Assembly: GCA_034112085.1 (NCBI GenBank)
Contig: JAWUWD010000044.1
Span: forward strand, 1 to 43,128
DNA length: 43,128 nucleotides
Reading direction: 5' to 3'
Source of the DNA: JAWUWD01 sp034112085
Lineage (GTDB): Bacteria > Bacteroidota > Bacteroidia > Cytophagales > Cyclobacteriaceae
The notes below the pieces were generated by a model, which worked only from the letters and a program-made list of their open reading frames with translations, ran no database searches and was not told where the DNA came from. This document shows, one piece after another, positions 1 to 8,445 of this stretch. The position numbers and the translations under genes are program-made. Every line of letters begins with the position of its first letter. Position 1 is the stretch's first letter.

Positions 1-2
1 TG

Positions 3-470
3 TTGCTAATACCTAGAACTGTGGCTTTGGGAGCATTACTTTATTTCCCAATTATTGTAAATATTTGGATACTCTCGTACGCAGTCCGTTTTGAAGGTTC
101 TATTGTGACCTCACCCTTAATGGTTCTAGCAAATTTGTATCTTCTTACATGGAATTATGACAGGTTAAGATACATTTTGCCAATTAGACAGTTCTCAGAT
201 ATTGGAATAATCCAGAAACCCAAAAAATACAGCACAAAATTTCCATTTCTATTTTTCACAGGAGTAGTTATTTCCGTGGTGCTAACGATTGGATTTGCCC
301 GTTATGGATATGAAGTGATGCCAAGGAATTCATTAACAGATTGTAAAAAGCAATTTGCGAATACTAAAAATGAGGCTATAGGATTTGAATTTTGTGAATG
401 CATTCATAATAAAGGAAAGCCCTTGAATACTTGCTTGATGGAGTTTGAAAACGCAAAAGAAAAAGAATAA
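3..470 (+). CDS. Membrane protein, 5' end outside window (partial)
   Basis: This reading frame is open to the window edge. The first possible initiator is a TTG at the third base, so the true start probably lies upstream. The visible 155 residues contain about three hydrophobic segments (near residues 8-28, 38-52 and 80-100). A hydrophilic tail follows with four cysteines in a C...C-E-C...C arrangement around residues 114-144. The LLTWNYDRLR-type segment after the second helix is reminiscent of DoxX-like membrane proteins, but this is a weak resemblance and no function is assigned. The gene ends eight bases before an attC-like palindrome, so it may be the passenger of a gene cassette. That last point is inference. 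Confidence 0.6.
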   Translation: MLIPRTVALGALLYFPIIVNIWILSYAVRFEGSIVTSPLMVLANLYLLTWNYDRLRYILPIRQFSDIGIIQKPKKYSTKFPFLFFTGVVISVVLTIGFARYGYEVMPRNSLTDCKKQFANTKNEAIGFEFCECIHNKGKPLNTCLMEFENAKEKE

Positions 471-477
471 AAACTAC

Positions 478-540
478 GCACAACAAACGCTATAAAAACA
501 TGCCCTTCGGGACACGTTTCATAGCGAGAACCGTTACTGT
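478..540 (+). repeat. attC-like imperfect palindrome (candidate integron cassette site)
   Basis: An outer AAC at 482-484 and GTT at 533-535 enclose the arms CGCTAT (488-493) and ATAGCG (521-526). Inside these a further imperfect stem closes on a TTCG loop at 506-509. The order AAC / inner stem / GTT is the layout of integron attC sites (R''-L''-L'-R'). The flanking R box bases fit the RYYYAAC/GTTRRRY consensus poorly. The site sits between two small unrelated accessory genes, as attC sites do. It could equally be an intergenic repeat of another kind or a plain RNA hairpin. Confidence 0.4.
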
Positions 541-555
541 CAATCAAAAAAATAA

Positions 556-1215
556 ATGATAAAATTATTTAATAGAAAAAAAGCGACTATAAATTCAATT
601 TCAATTCCAAAGTCTGGTTGGATAATTGAACAAAACAATAGAAAAATCAAACAATGGATTAATCCTGAACAAACAATCGCTTTGTCTGTAAATTATTTTG
701 ATACAAATCCTGATTTACCTTCAATAACAAAAATAGATGTTATTAGAGATTTTTATAGAGATCAAATTTCCAAATACAATGGAGGTTTAATTCAAGTGGA
801 TGTAATTGAATTAGAAAATTATGAAGCTATAAAAACAATATTCAAAATTCCTCAAGAACCATCTGGAATGGTTTACTTAGCCTCATTGACTATTCCATTT
901 CAAAATTGTAGTTATGTAATAAAAATACAAGCACCTGAAATCGAAATGATTGGGGAAAGAGATTCAATTATAGCAACGAGACTAGTTAAAGAAAAAAAAA
1001 TATTTGTGGGAGGAAACGGATATGAAAATTGGCTTTCTGATCCTTATGATAACGCTTTTGATAAAGGAACCTTAATGAATAAATCCGAAGAAGTTATTTA
1101 TGACATTGATTTCGAAAACCATCCATTAACACAAGCTCGAAAATTGATTTCTCAAATAGAGGAGGAGATTGAATTTAAACCCAAACTTGAAAAATTAAAT
1201 AAGTTTGAAAAATAA
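556..1215 (+). CDS. Hypothetical protein, AT-rich orphan
   Basis: A 219-residue protein without signal peptide or membrane segment, so probably cytoplasmic. The N-terminal half holds a GW...W...S-x-N-Y/F pattern (residues about 21-47). The C-terminal part holds an ENWLSDPYD motif (about residue 156) followed by a DxxFENHPLTQ-like motif before a charged helical tail. I recognise this combination only as a recurrent pattern in uncharacterised bacterial proteins. The gene is visibly richer in A+T than the topoisomerase genes next to it. It starts 15 bases after an attC-like palindrome, suggesting acquired cassette DNA. An immunity or stress role would be speculation. Confidence 0.75.
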   Translation: MIKLFNRKKATINSISIPKSGWIIEQNNRKIKQWINPEQTIALSVNYFDTNPDLPSITKIDVIRDFYRDQISKYNGGLIQVDVIELENYEAIKTIFKIPQEPSGMVYLASLTIPFQNCSYVIKIQAPEIEMIGERDSIIATRLVKEKKIFVGGNGYENWLSDPYDNAFDKGTLMNKSEEVIYDIDFENHPLTQARKLISQIEEEIEFKPKLEKLNKFEK

Positions 1216-1303
1216 TTGCAACCTTGTATGGCAACATATTTTTTTACTCCTAATCAGTTATAAGTCTCCGTTTGTGTCCATACCAATATGAATGTCTTAA
1301 TGA

Positions 1304-1329
1304 TAAGTCCAAGCGGATGCTTGAACTTA
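1304..1329. repeat. Hairpin with 11-bp arms and GGAT loop
   Basis: TAAGTCCAAGC at 1304-1314 and GCTTGAACTTA at 1319-1329 pair at 10 of 11 positions around a four-base loop. It lies about 64 bases beyond the stop codon of parC (which reads leftward) and about 90 bases beyond the stop of the rightward orphan gene. It could fold in transcripts of either direction. Neither side has a clear T-run, so an intrinsic terminator is possible but not typical. The rest of the 1216-1392 spacer shows nothing I can name. Confidence 0.4.
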
Positions 1330-1392
1330 AAGTGGCGCACTAAGTATTGGCACAGATCAACTAACTATATTCTAAACGTAAAAGTAAGCTAA

Positions 1393-4167
1393 CTAAAAAT
1401 CTAACTCAATCGTCTGCCCAATTCCAAAGCCTGAATCATCCTTTTTGTCATTGTTGGGTTTCTGTTCATCCTTAGGTTTCTCAGGTGTTGGTAAGTCATC
1501 TTGATCAGCTTTAGGAATATCAGCTGGTGGCGTAACTTCTTCCTTCGCTTCAGGAACTTCAATTACTGTCGCAGTATCAGGAATCTCTTTCTCCTCAGCT
1601 TCTGGTTTTTCCTCTAGCTCTGCTTCTTCAACCATATTATGCTCAGCGACAGGTGCCACCGGCTCAATCAACTTTACTTTTTTGACAACGTATTGAGAAA
1701 TTTTATTGCCTAGTGCTTTCCATCCTTTGACATCAATTAAATAATTGAGATCGTAGATTGCCTCTTCCTTATCCTTTCCTTTGGCTTTGATGAACTCCAC
1801 CTGTACTTGGGGATCATTATGAGTCGATATCAAAATTAACTTTGATCCTTTCTCTTCACTGATGAAAAAGTATTTCTTGTTTAAAGTGGTGGTTTCGATA
1901 TTGAATCGCTTGACATAATAGTTCTTATTGGCACCGTCATAATGCACCGCACTTACAACAGCTTTGGGATCGAGACGCCTGATGTACATGATCTTCTCTG
2001 GCTCATAGCGATTAGTCAGCTCATAAGAGGTTAATTCGTATTGACCATCATTATAGATCACTAAGATGCTATCGTCTGCATTAAAGTTACCTATAAGCTC
2101 TCCAGTGCTATTTCGATTGAGTCTACCCACTGATTTGTCATACCAGATATCGAGTCCAGTGAGTGTCGATACTCCAGCGGATTTGAATTCTAGTTTTCTG
2201 ACAGGGTACCTCGTCATGATATTTCCACCCGCTCCTCTTCCTTTGATTTCTAATTCTGCAAAATCAACATCAAATATCTTCTGCCTCGCTTTAGCCCCAG
2301 AGGTAAGTTTGACTGTAATAGTCTCAGCTTCTCCATTAGGGTTATCAGTTAAGTAAAGTATTTTAGAACCACTGGCTCCTTTGGTCAAGTCGTATTCTTT
2401 ATCACGTGTAACGGCTGTTACGCTAAATCGCTTGATCATGGAACGTCCTGTTTTTCCATCTAGGTAGATCATGTTGTAGACCATCCGCTCATCCCCTTTC
2501 TTCCATACACCAGTATAGAGGATGTCTTTGCCCATAAATACCTTTTCAGCAATACGAGATACCATTACTTTACCGTCTCTTCGGATCGCTATGATATCGT
2601 CTATATCAGAACATTCGGTTACGAACTCATCTTTCTTTAATCCATAGCCTATAAACCCGTCTTTATAATTGACATATAGTTTTTGATTATTTGCAGCAAC
2701 AACAGTAGCCTTGATCGTATCAAATGACTTAATCTCCGTCTTACGTTCTCTTCCTTTGCCGTATTTCTCTAACAAACGCTGATAGTACGCAGTAGTATAG
2801 TCAATGATATTCGCCAAGTGATGCTCTGTTTCTTTAAGCTCCTCTTGAAGCCTATTCATCAGTTCATCAGCCTTGAAAGTATCAAACCTAGATATACGCT
2901 TGATCTTGATCTCCGTCAATCGAACGATATCTTCTTCAGTGATTTCTCTGTAGAACTGTGGTTTGAATGGATCAAGCCCTTTGTCAATGGTTGCAATGAC
3001 CGCTTCCCAAGTCTCACACTCTTCTATATCACGATATATTCGATTTTCTATAAAGATTTTTTCTAGTGAAGAAAAGAGGATCTTCTCCATCAATTCCTTC
3101 TTTCTGATCTCTAGCTCTTGTGTTAGCAGTTCTACTGTCTGATTTGTATTGACATTAAGAATATCTCTTACCTCTATAAATAGTGGCTTCTCTTTGACAA
3201 TCACACAAGCATTGGGTGATATGGATACTTCACAGTCTGTAAAGGCATACAAGGCTCCTATAGTAATATCAGGTGATTGACCTGGAGCCAATGTCACGAG
3301 AACTTCTACATCCTTAGCCGTGTTATCAACAACATGTTTGATCTTGATCTTACCTTTATCATTGGCTTTGATAATTGATTCGATCAATCCAGTGGTCGTT
3401 GTGCCGAATGGTATGTCCTTGATCACCAGACTCTTCTTATCAAATTCTTCGATCTTAGCTCTGACCTTGACTTTTCCACCACGCATTCCCTGATTGTACT
3501 CAGAGAAATCAGCCATCCCTCCTGTTGGGAAATCTGGATATATTTTTGGGTTCTTACCCTTAAGGATATCCATCGATGCCTTAATTAGCTCACAGAAGTT
3601 ATGAGGAAGTATTTTGGTCGATAAACCTACTGCAATTCCCTCTACTCCCTGAGCCAGCAGCAATGGAAATTTTACAGGGAGCGTTACCGGTGCCTTCTTT
3701 CTACCATCGTAAGACGACTGCCATTCGGTAGTTTGAGGATTGTAAACAACGTCAAGCGCAAACTTTGAAAGTCGAGCTTCAATATATCCAGGTGCAGCCG
3801 CTCCATCACCAGTTCGGACATCACCCCAGTTACCTTGGGTATCTATGAGCAATTCCTTTTGTCCTAGATTGACAATAGCATCTCCAATAGAAGCATCACC
3901 ATGAGGGTGATATTGCATGGTGTTACCAATAACATTGGCGACTTTGTTATAACGACCATCGTCCAGTTCTTTGAGCGCATGCATGATTCTACGCTGAACA
4001 GGCTTAAACCCATCACCTATTGCAGGAACCGCCCGTTCTAGTATAACGTAAGAAGCATAATACAAAAACCAACTTGTGTACATCCCTGATACTGGAAGTA
4101 CATCTTGGATTTGGTCTTCGTTTTCGTAATTTTCTTGGCTATCTTGCTCTTTATTTTCTTCACTCAT
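1393..4167 (-). CDS. parC: DNA topoisomerase IV subunit A
   Basis: Breakage-reunion subunit of a type IIA topoisomerase, which unlinks daughter chromosomes together with ParE. The N-terminal winged-helix/tower region carries the QYHPHGD motif (about residues 85-91) and the catalytic tyrosine Y128 in the APGYIEARL context. The position matching E. coli ParC Ser80 is Ala92 and that matching Glu84 is Asp96. The C-terminal beta-pinwheel (about residues 510-830) has degenerate GyrA-box-like loops such as GRGAGGN. A Glu/Pro-rich tail fills the last 75 residues. At 924 residues it is somewhat long for the family, mostly because of that tail. It lies 78 bases downstream of parE in the same direction and is presumably cotranscribed. 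The divergent active-site neighbourhood compared with the gyrA copy in this window supports the topo IV assignment. Confidence 0.93.
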   Translation of the reverse strand: MSEENKEQDSQENYENEDQIQDVLPVSGMYTSWFLYYASYVILERAVPAIGDGFKPVQRRIMHALKELDDGRYNKVANVIGNTMQYHPHGDASIGDAIVNLGQKELLIDTQGNWGDVRTGDGAAAPGYIEARLSKFALDVVYNPQTTEWQSSYDGRKKAPVTLPVKFPLLLAQGVEGIAVGLSTKILPHNFCELIKASMDILKGKNPKIYPDFPTGGMADFSEYNQGMRGGKVKVRAKIEEFDKKSLVIKDIPFGTTTTGLIESIIKANDKGKIKIKHVVDNTAKDVEVLVTLAPGQSPDITIGALYAFTDCEVSISPNACVIVKEKPLFIEVRDILNVNTNQTVELLTQELEIRKKELMEKILFSSLEKIFIENRIYRDIEECETWEAVIATIDKGLDPFKPQFYREITEEDIVRLTEIKIKRISRFDTFKADELMNRLQEELKETEHHLANIIDYTTAYYQRLLEKYGKGRERKTEIKSFDTIKATVVAANNQKLYVNYKDGFIGYGLKKDEFVTECSDIDDIIAIRRDGKVMVSRIAEKVFMGKDILYTGVWKKGDERMVYNMIYLDGKTGRSMIKRFSVTAVTRDKEYDLTKGASGSKILYLTDNPNGEAETITVKLTSGAKARQKIFDVDFAELEIKGRGAGGNIMTRYPVRKLEFKSAGVSTLTGLDIWYDKSVGRLNRNSTGELIGNFNADDSILVIYNDGQYELTSYELTNRYEPEKIMYIRRLDPKAVVSAVHYDGANKNYYVKRFNIETTTLNKKYFFISEEKGSKLILISTHNDPQVQVEFIKAKGKDKEEAIYDLNYLIDVKGWKALGNKISQYVVKKVKLIEPVAPVAEHNMVEEAELEEKPEAEEKEIPDTATVIEVPEAKEEVTPPADIPKADQDDLPTPEKPKDEQKPNNDKKDDSGFGIGQTIELDF

Positions 4168-4178
4168 GACTCTCTGGG

Positions 4179-4201
4179 TGATTATTCTTTATCAATAATC
4201 A
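4179..4201. repeat. Perfect 8-bp inverted repeat between parE and parC
   Basis: TGATTATT (4179-4186) and AATAATCA (4194-4201) are exact reverse complements around a 7-base loop. They end 11 bases upstream of the parC start codon in the parE-parC spacer. It can form an intercistronic RNA hairpin, or it may be an operator. The AT-rich composition makes a chance match possible. Confidence 0.4.
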
Positions 4202-4245
4202 TGTATTAACATTTCTAATTAGATATTTGGATCCACGGCTGTAGT

Positions 4246-6111
4246 TTATGCCACTTCCTCTTCTACCATATCTTTCTCTACTTTTAAATTATCAATAATA
4301 AACTTTTGACGATCAGGAGTGTTTTTCCCCATGTAGAAGGTCAATATTTGATTGATACTTGTATCTTTTCTTAAGATGATCGGCTCTAGTCTTATATTTT
4401 CTCCTATGAAGTTGGCAAATTCATCGGGTGAAATCTCTCCTAATCCTTTAAATCTTGTGATCTCTGGCTTTGCACCCACTTTTATCATGGCTGCTTGTTT
4501 CTCCTCTTCACTATAACAGTAGAAAGTATCTTTCTTATTTCGAACCCTAAAAAGTGGTGTTTCCAAGATGAAAACATGCCCATGTCTGATCAAGTCAGGA
4601 AAGAACTGCAAAAAGAATGTCATTAATAATAAACGAATGTGCATCCCATCAACATCAGCATCTGTAGCAATTACGATTTTACGATATCGAAGTCCCTCTA
4701 TCCCATCCTCTATATTCAAAGCATGTTGCAGTAAGTTGAACTCCTCATTCTCATAAACCACTTTCTTGGTCAAATTGTAACAGTTTAGGGGCTTTCCTCT
4801 CAAACTAAACACTGCTTGTGTCTGTACATCTCTAGACTTAGTAATTGATCCACTTGCCGAATCTCCCTCCGTGATGAAAACCATCGTCTCATCGATGCGG
4901 TCACCCTTTTTGTCACCCAAGTGAATTCGGCAATCTCTTAATTTCTTGTTGTGTAGATTCGCCTTCTTAGCCCTTTCATTGGCCATTTTCTTGATTCCAG
5001 CTATTTCTTTACGTTCTCGTTCAGATTGAAGAATACGTTTTAATAGCAAGTCTGCTGTAGCAGAATTCTTATGTAAATAATCATCCAATGCCTTTTTGAT
5101 AAAGTCATTGATAAATGTTCTCATGGTTGGTCCATCAGGAGCTATATTTTGTGATCCAAGCTTGGTCTTAGTTTGAGACTCAAACACTGGTTCTTGTACC
5201 CTCACAGCCACTGATGCTATAATCGCTGATCTAATATCAGCTGCATCATAGTCTTTCTTATAGAAGTCTCTTATTGTTCGTACCAGTGCTTCTCTGAAAG
5301 CCGCTAAGTGCGTACCTCCTTGTGTGGTATACTGTCCATTGACAAACGAGTAATACTCCTCACCATATTGATTGGAGTGAGTAATCGCCAATTCTATATC
5401 TTCTCCCTTAAGCTGAATGATCGGGTAACGCAAACTATCTTCATCAGTCTTGCGCTTCAATAGATCTAGTAAGCCGTTCTCTGCATGAAATTTTTGACCA
5501 TTAAAGTTGATTGTCAATCCCGCATTTAGGAAACAATAGTTCCATATTAAATCATTCAGGTACTCTGGGATGAATTTGAAATTCTTAAAGACTGTCCCAT
5601 CTGGCTCGAATGAAATCGCAGTGCCATTACGTCCACTTGATGTAGCTATATTGGCATCAGAAGATACTTCTCCTCTAGCAAACTCAGCTACCTTGGTTTG
5701 CCCATCTCGATAAGATTGTACTTTGAAGTATTGAGAGAGTGCATTTACCGCTTTAGTACCTACACCATTTAGTCCAACTGACTTTTGAAAAGCACCAGAG
5801 TCATATTTCCCTCCAGTATTGATTTTAGATACACAATCAACCACCTTTCCCAGAGGAATCCCTCTTCCATAATCCCTGATCTCTACCCTATGATCGGTGA
5901 TCTTGACATCAATAGTCTTTCCATTCCCCATCATGTGCTCATCAATAGAGTTATCTATGACTTCCTTCACAAGCACATAAATACCATCATCCTGAGCTGA
6001 CCCATCTCCCAACTTACCAATATACATCCCTGGACGAAGTCTTATATGCTCCTTCCAATCAAGAGATTTGATACTATCTTCGTTATATATTACTGTTTTT
6101 TCCTCTGCCAT
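4246..6111 (-). CDS. parE: DNA topoisomerase IV subunit B
   Basis: ATPase subunit that drives strand passage with ParC. The GHKL ATP-binding fold shows E50...N54 in the KEVIDNSIDE motif, DYGRGIP at 80-86 and GLNGVGTK at 113-120. The transducer domain follows. The TOPRIM metal-binding domain shows EGDSASGS (about residue 413) and DADVDG (about residue 484). The 621-residue length is normal for ParE and shorter than proteobacterial GyrB, which has an insertion. The ATG start gives the usual short N-terminal arm before the ATPase core. It is the first gene of the parE-parC unit, and a hairpin and a promoter-like box lie just upstream. Assignment as ParE rather than GyrB rests mainly on pairing with the ParC-type gene. 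Confidence 0.93.
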   Translation of the reverse strand: MAEEKTVIYNEDSIKSLDWKEHIRLRPGMYIGKLGDGSAQDDGIYVLVKEVIDNSIDEHMMGNGKTIDVKITDHRVEIRDYGRGIPLGKVVDCVSKINTGGKYDSGAFQKSVGLNGVGTKAVNALSQYFKVQSYRDGQTKVAEFARGEVSSDANIATSSGRNGTAISFEPDGTVFKNFKFIPEYLNDLIWNYCFLNAGLTINFNGQKFHAENGLLDLLKRKTDEDSLRYPIIQLKGEDIELAITHSNQYGEEYYSFVNGQYTTQGGTHLAAFREALVRTIRDFYKKDYDAADIRSAIIASVAVRVQEPVFESQTKTKLGSQNIAPDGPTMRTFINDFIKKALDDYLHKNSATADLLLKRILQSERERKEIAGIKKMANERAKKANLHNKKLRDCRIHLGDKKGDRIDETMVFITEGDSASGSITKSRDVQTQAVFSLRGKPLNCYNLTKKVVYENEEFNLLQHALNIEDGIEGLRYRKIVIATDADVDGMHIRLLLMTFFLQFFPDLIRHGHVFILETPLFRVRNKKDTFYCYSEEEKQAAMIKVGAKPEITRFKGLGEISPDEFANFIGENIRLEPIILRKDTSINQILTFYMGKNTPDRQKFIIDNLKVEKDMVEEEVA

Positions 6112-6164
6112 TTGCGCGCTCTAAAAAGTTGGGTTGCCACTATCCACCAATAAACATCAAATAA

Positions 6165-6182
6165 TAGATTTATTCAAATCTA
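6165..6182 (-). promoter_or_regulatory. Possible parE promoter -7 box within a small palindrome
   Basis: Read on the minus strand, TAGATTTG (6182 to 6175) matches the Bacteroidota -7 consensus TAnnTTTG exactly. It lies about 65 bases upstream of the parE ATG. It is embedded in a perfect 7-bp inverted repeat (TAGATTT / AAATCTA, 4-base loop). No TTTG sits at the ideal 19-base spacing upstream (the nearest is 26 bases away), so the call is tentative. Confidence 0.35.
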
Positions 6183-6225
6183 GCAAAGTGCCTTTCGTCC
6201 TCATTTTTCAAAGAAGCTATTTAAC

Positions 6226-6247
6226 TACAGGTTTTTAACCACCTGTA
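6226..6247 (-). terminator. Weak hairpin downstream of the 142-aa membrane protein gene
   Basis: TACAGGT (6226-6232) pairs perfectly with ACCTGTA (6241-6247) around an 8-base loop, about 33 bases after the stop codon of the leftward gene ending at 6280. There is no T-run after it in either direction. It may be a weak or Rho-assisted end point, or it may lie in the parE leader region. Confidence 0.3.
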
Positions 6248-6279
6248 TATCAATTAGATAACGAAATTTATTCGGGGAA

Positions 6280-6708
6280 TTATTTTTTAATATTTTTCAC
6301 AAAAATGACCGGAAGTGCTATAATGCAAGCAATCAAAAATGCCAAACAGATATAAAGAAAATATAAATAATAAGTGTAGTTAACCTTCTCAGAGCTGTTG
6401 AATAAATTAATATACTGTAGTACGATGAAAAGAAATCCATTCAAAATAGTCGCCAGCGTATAAATCCAACCATAAAGGGCCTGAGATAGTGCTTCTTCAT
6501 TTTTGAATTTTCGACTTATCGTATACAGAGGGAAATTTGCAAATACAATAATAGCCAAGGCTATGTAAAAGAAAGTATCACGGTCTAAGGATGATGTAGC
6601 GGAGTAATATACGGTCTCTGGAAGACTCGCAAAAACATACATAAGTATACCAAAAACCAACATTAAGGTCACAAACCAGAATCCTTTAATAACTCTTCCC
6701 ATATCCAT
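6280..6708 (-). CDS. Small four-helix membrane protein, unknown function
   Basis: A 142-residue, strongly hydrophobic protein with four predicted membrane helices (about residues 8-30, 46-68, 79-102 and 113-137). Loops are short and positive charges (RKFKNEE, KNIKK) sit on the presumed cytoplasmic side. I do not recognise the family. It points toward parE with a 168-base spacer that holds a hairpin and a promoter-like box, so it is probably its own unit. It diverges from an ECF sigma gene across about 130 bases. In that spacer a 7-base motif TTAGATT is repeated (6726-6739) and followed by the related CTAGATC. Start at MDMG or at the second methionine. Confidence 0.7.
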   Translation of the reverse strand: MDMGRVIKGFWFVTLMLVFGILMYVFASLPETVYYSATSSLDRDTFFYIALAIIVFANFPLYTISRKFKNEEALSQALYGWIYTLATILNGFLFIVLQYINLFNSSEKVNYTYYLYFLYICLAFLIACIIALPVIFVKNIKK

Positions 6709-6837
6709 AATTATTTGAGCGCAATTTAGATTTTAGATTCTAGATCAGACACACTTCTTTCACTTTTTTCAACTAATTTTCTTCTTCTTGTAATATTATC
6801 ACTGGTATGTACTACTAAGGTGTATACCAATAATCTA

Positions 6838-7347
6838 ATGAACGAATCAGAACAAAGTAATGTTTTCGAGAAATGGCTAAAAGATCACAGCGCCTTATTA
6901 TTTAAGGTTACTCGTTCTTTTGCTTTTACTATTGGTGATCAGGATGACCTCTTTCAAGAGGTCAGTATTCAGGTATGGCGATCAGTACCAAAGTTTAAGG
7001 AGCAATCTGCAGTGAGCACCTGGCTTTATCGAATCGCTCTCAATACAGCCATAACTTGGTCTAGGAAGGAAAAAAAACATCAAGATGGCCGCCAAGATAT
7101 CGAGGCTTTGAACAATATACTTCAAGAAAATGAGAAGCATGTTGATGAAAGGCTGACTTGGCTGTACCATGAAATTGGTAAACTCAATAAAATCGATCGT
7201 TCACTAGCGTTATTGATACTTGATGGATTCAATTATAAAGAGATGGCGGAGATACTAGGTGTTTCTGAAACCAACCTTGGCGTGAAAGTTCATCGCATAA
7301 AAAAACACTTAATAGAAAAGTCAAAAACATACAATCATGGAATTTGA
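6838..7347 (+). CDS. ECF-type RNA polymerase sigma factor
   Basis: A 169-residue sigma-70 family factor with only regions 2 and 4, as in the extracytoplasmic-function group. Region 2 spans about residues 17-75 and includes DQDDLFQEV (polymerase contact) and TWLYRIALNTA (-10 recognition helix). Region 4 spans about residues 105-160 and includes YKEMAEILGVSETNLGVKVHR, the helix-turn-helix for -35 contact. An in-frame GTG six codons upstream (6820) could also start it. I prefer the ATG because the resulting N-terminus fits the family better. Its last 11 bases overlap the next gene, a membrane protein, so the two are almost certainly cotranslated. That partner may act as the regulator of this sigma factor. 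Confidence 0.9.
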   Translation: MNESEQSNVFEKWLKDHSALLFKVTRSFAFTIGDQDDLFQEVSIQVWRSVPKFKEQSAVSTWLYRIALNTAITWSRKEKKHQDGRQDIEALNNILQENEKHVDERLTWLYHEIGKLNKIDRSLALLILDGFNYKEMAEILGVSETNLGVKVHRIKKHLIEKSKTYNHGI

Positions 7348-7930
7348 AGAAATGAGAAAAATATGGGATGTTCAAAATAATGAACCAATGTATGTAGTCA
7401 ACGAGACTGCAATGCATAAAAATATAATGTCAAAGAAGAATCGAATTAACTGGCTCGCAAACGTCAATGAATTAGGAATGATCATTATCGCAGTAGCCAC
7501 TAGTACGTTTCTATTCTTTAAAACTGCTGGCACAGGTAATGTGTATGCATATCTACCCGCTATAGCCCTACTTTTGACGGGTGTATATGTCACTGTCTTA
7601 AGATTAAAAAGAAAGAATAAGGTTAATCAATTTGATCAATCAATTCTTGGGACTATCGATCATGCTATATCCAATGCAGATTACTTGGTGAATTTTTCCA
7701 AAACATTCTTTTGGTGGTATATACTGCCTATCGCGATTCCAGTTTTTGTAAATATGATTTTGAAGGGCGATGTCCCTATTTGGATTTGGGTATTTGTACC
7801 TACTTCATTTATAATAAGTTTTATTTTGGTAAGATGGGAACTTAATAGATGTCATTTGCCTAGAAAAAAGACACTAGAGTCTTTGAGAGATAAGTTGGTG
7901 CAGGAAGTGACTTCTGAAACTACCTCCTAA
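7337..7930 (+). CDS. Membrane protein cotranslated with ECF sigma factor
   Basis: A 197-residue protein with a cytoplasmic N-terminal stretch of about 40 residues that includes an EEMRKIWDVQNNEP segment. Four membrane helices follow in two pairs (about 45-62, 72-90, 125-145 and 150-170), then a charged C-terminal helix. There is no zinc-finger (HxxxCxxC) anti-sigma motif. The overlap with the sigma gene in another frame, and the common occurrence of such sigma-plus-membrane-protein pairs in Bacteroidota, suggest a sigma-regulating role. That role is inference. Its stop codon overlaps the stop of the convergent DUF1569 gene by four bases. Confidence 0.75.
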   Translation: MEFEEMRKIWDVQNNEPMYVVNETAMHKNIMSKKNRINWLANVNELGMIIIAVATSTFLFFKTAGTGNVYAYLPAIALLLTGVYVTVLRLKRKNKVNQFDQSILGTIDHAISNADYLVNFSKTFFWWYILPIAIPVFVNMILKGDVPIWIWVFVPTSFIISFILVRWELNRCHLPRKKTLESLRDKLVQEVTSETTS

Positions 7931-8376
7931 ACACCAAACTGCCTCAAATGATGGTCAAGATGCTTGTACATACCAATTGACCATTGTTGAGGTGTAAATT
8001 TACCAAAAAATGGGTGAGGATACGAGGTGCATTGCTCCTCACCGGCTTTGTGAAAATAATCTAGCTTAACAATTAGCTCTTTTTTCTCTGTATCGAACTC
8101 TCGTTGATTGGCCACTTTCACCATTGGATCAGTTGGTGCGTTTTTAGAAAATGGTCTCTCATTATAGTAAAATTGCTTCACCAAAGGACCTAACACCCGA
8201 CCTAGCAAGATTCTAGGAGGGTTTATTTCACATGAAGCCATATCAAGAGCATACTTACAATGTGAAAGCATCTGAGCTACATTCATCTCCCCCCATAGTG
8301 GTTCAGCTTTATTCTCTAATTGATTGATTCGGTTTTTGATTAGATTGACAGACTCTTGTAGATAAAGATTATTCAT
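7927..8376 (-). CDS. DUF1569 family protein
   Basis: A 149-residue soluble protein with the DUF1569 pattern: WGEMNVAQMLSHCKYAL near the N-terminus, the NPP...GRVLGPLVKQF segment, and a C-terminal PHPFFGKFTPQQWSIGMYKHLDHHLRQFG stretch with several histidines. The family is related to the DinB/YfiT four-helix bundle, whose histidines can bind a metal. The substrate is unknown. I start it at the ATG. A TTG nine codons upstream would add residues that lack family resemblance. It converges on and overlaps the end of the sigma-associated membrane gene. Confidence 0.85.
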   Translation of the reverse strand: MNNLYLQESVNLIKNRINQLENKAEPLWGEMNVAQMLSHCKYALDMASCEINPPRILLGRVLGPLVKQFYYNERPFSKNAPTDPMVKVANQREFDTEKKELIVKLDYFHKAGEEQCTSYPHPFFGKFTPQQWSIGMYKHLDHHLRQFGV

Positions 8377-8445
8377 ATGACTTACTGGACTCTTAACTAA
8401 CAATCAAATTACTTTAAATCAAATCTAAAATAGATTGAAAAGTGC

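Noticed and set aside
6719..6729. GCGCAATTTAG shared with the spacer upstream of gyrA (16294-16304)
   Set aside because: An 11-base match is expected by chance in a window of this size, and its position relative to the two genes differs.
6726..6746. TTAGATT repeated, then CTAGATC, upstream of the sigma gene
   Set aside because: Short and AT-rich, with no consistent spacing to a promoter; not strong enough for a separate site.
8377..8403. TTG start nine codons upstream for the DUF1569 gene
   Set aside because: The added residues show no family resemblance and an ATG is available.
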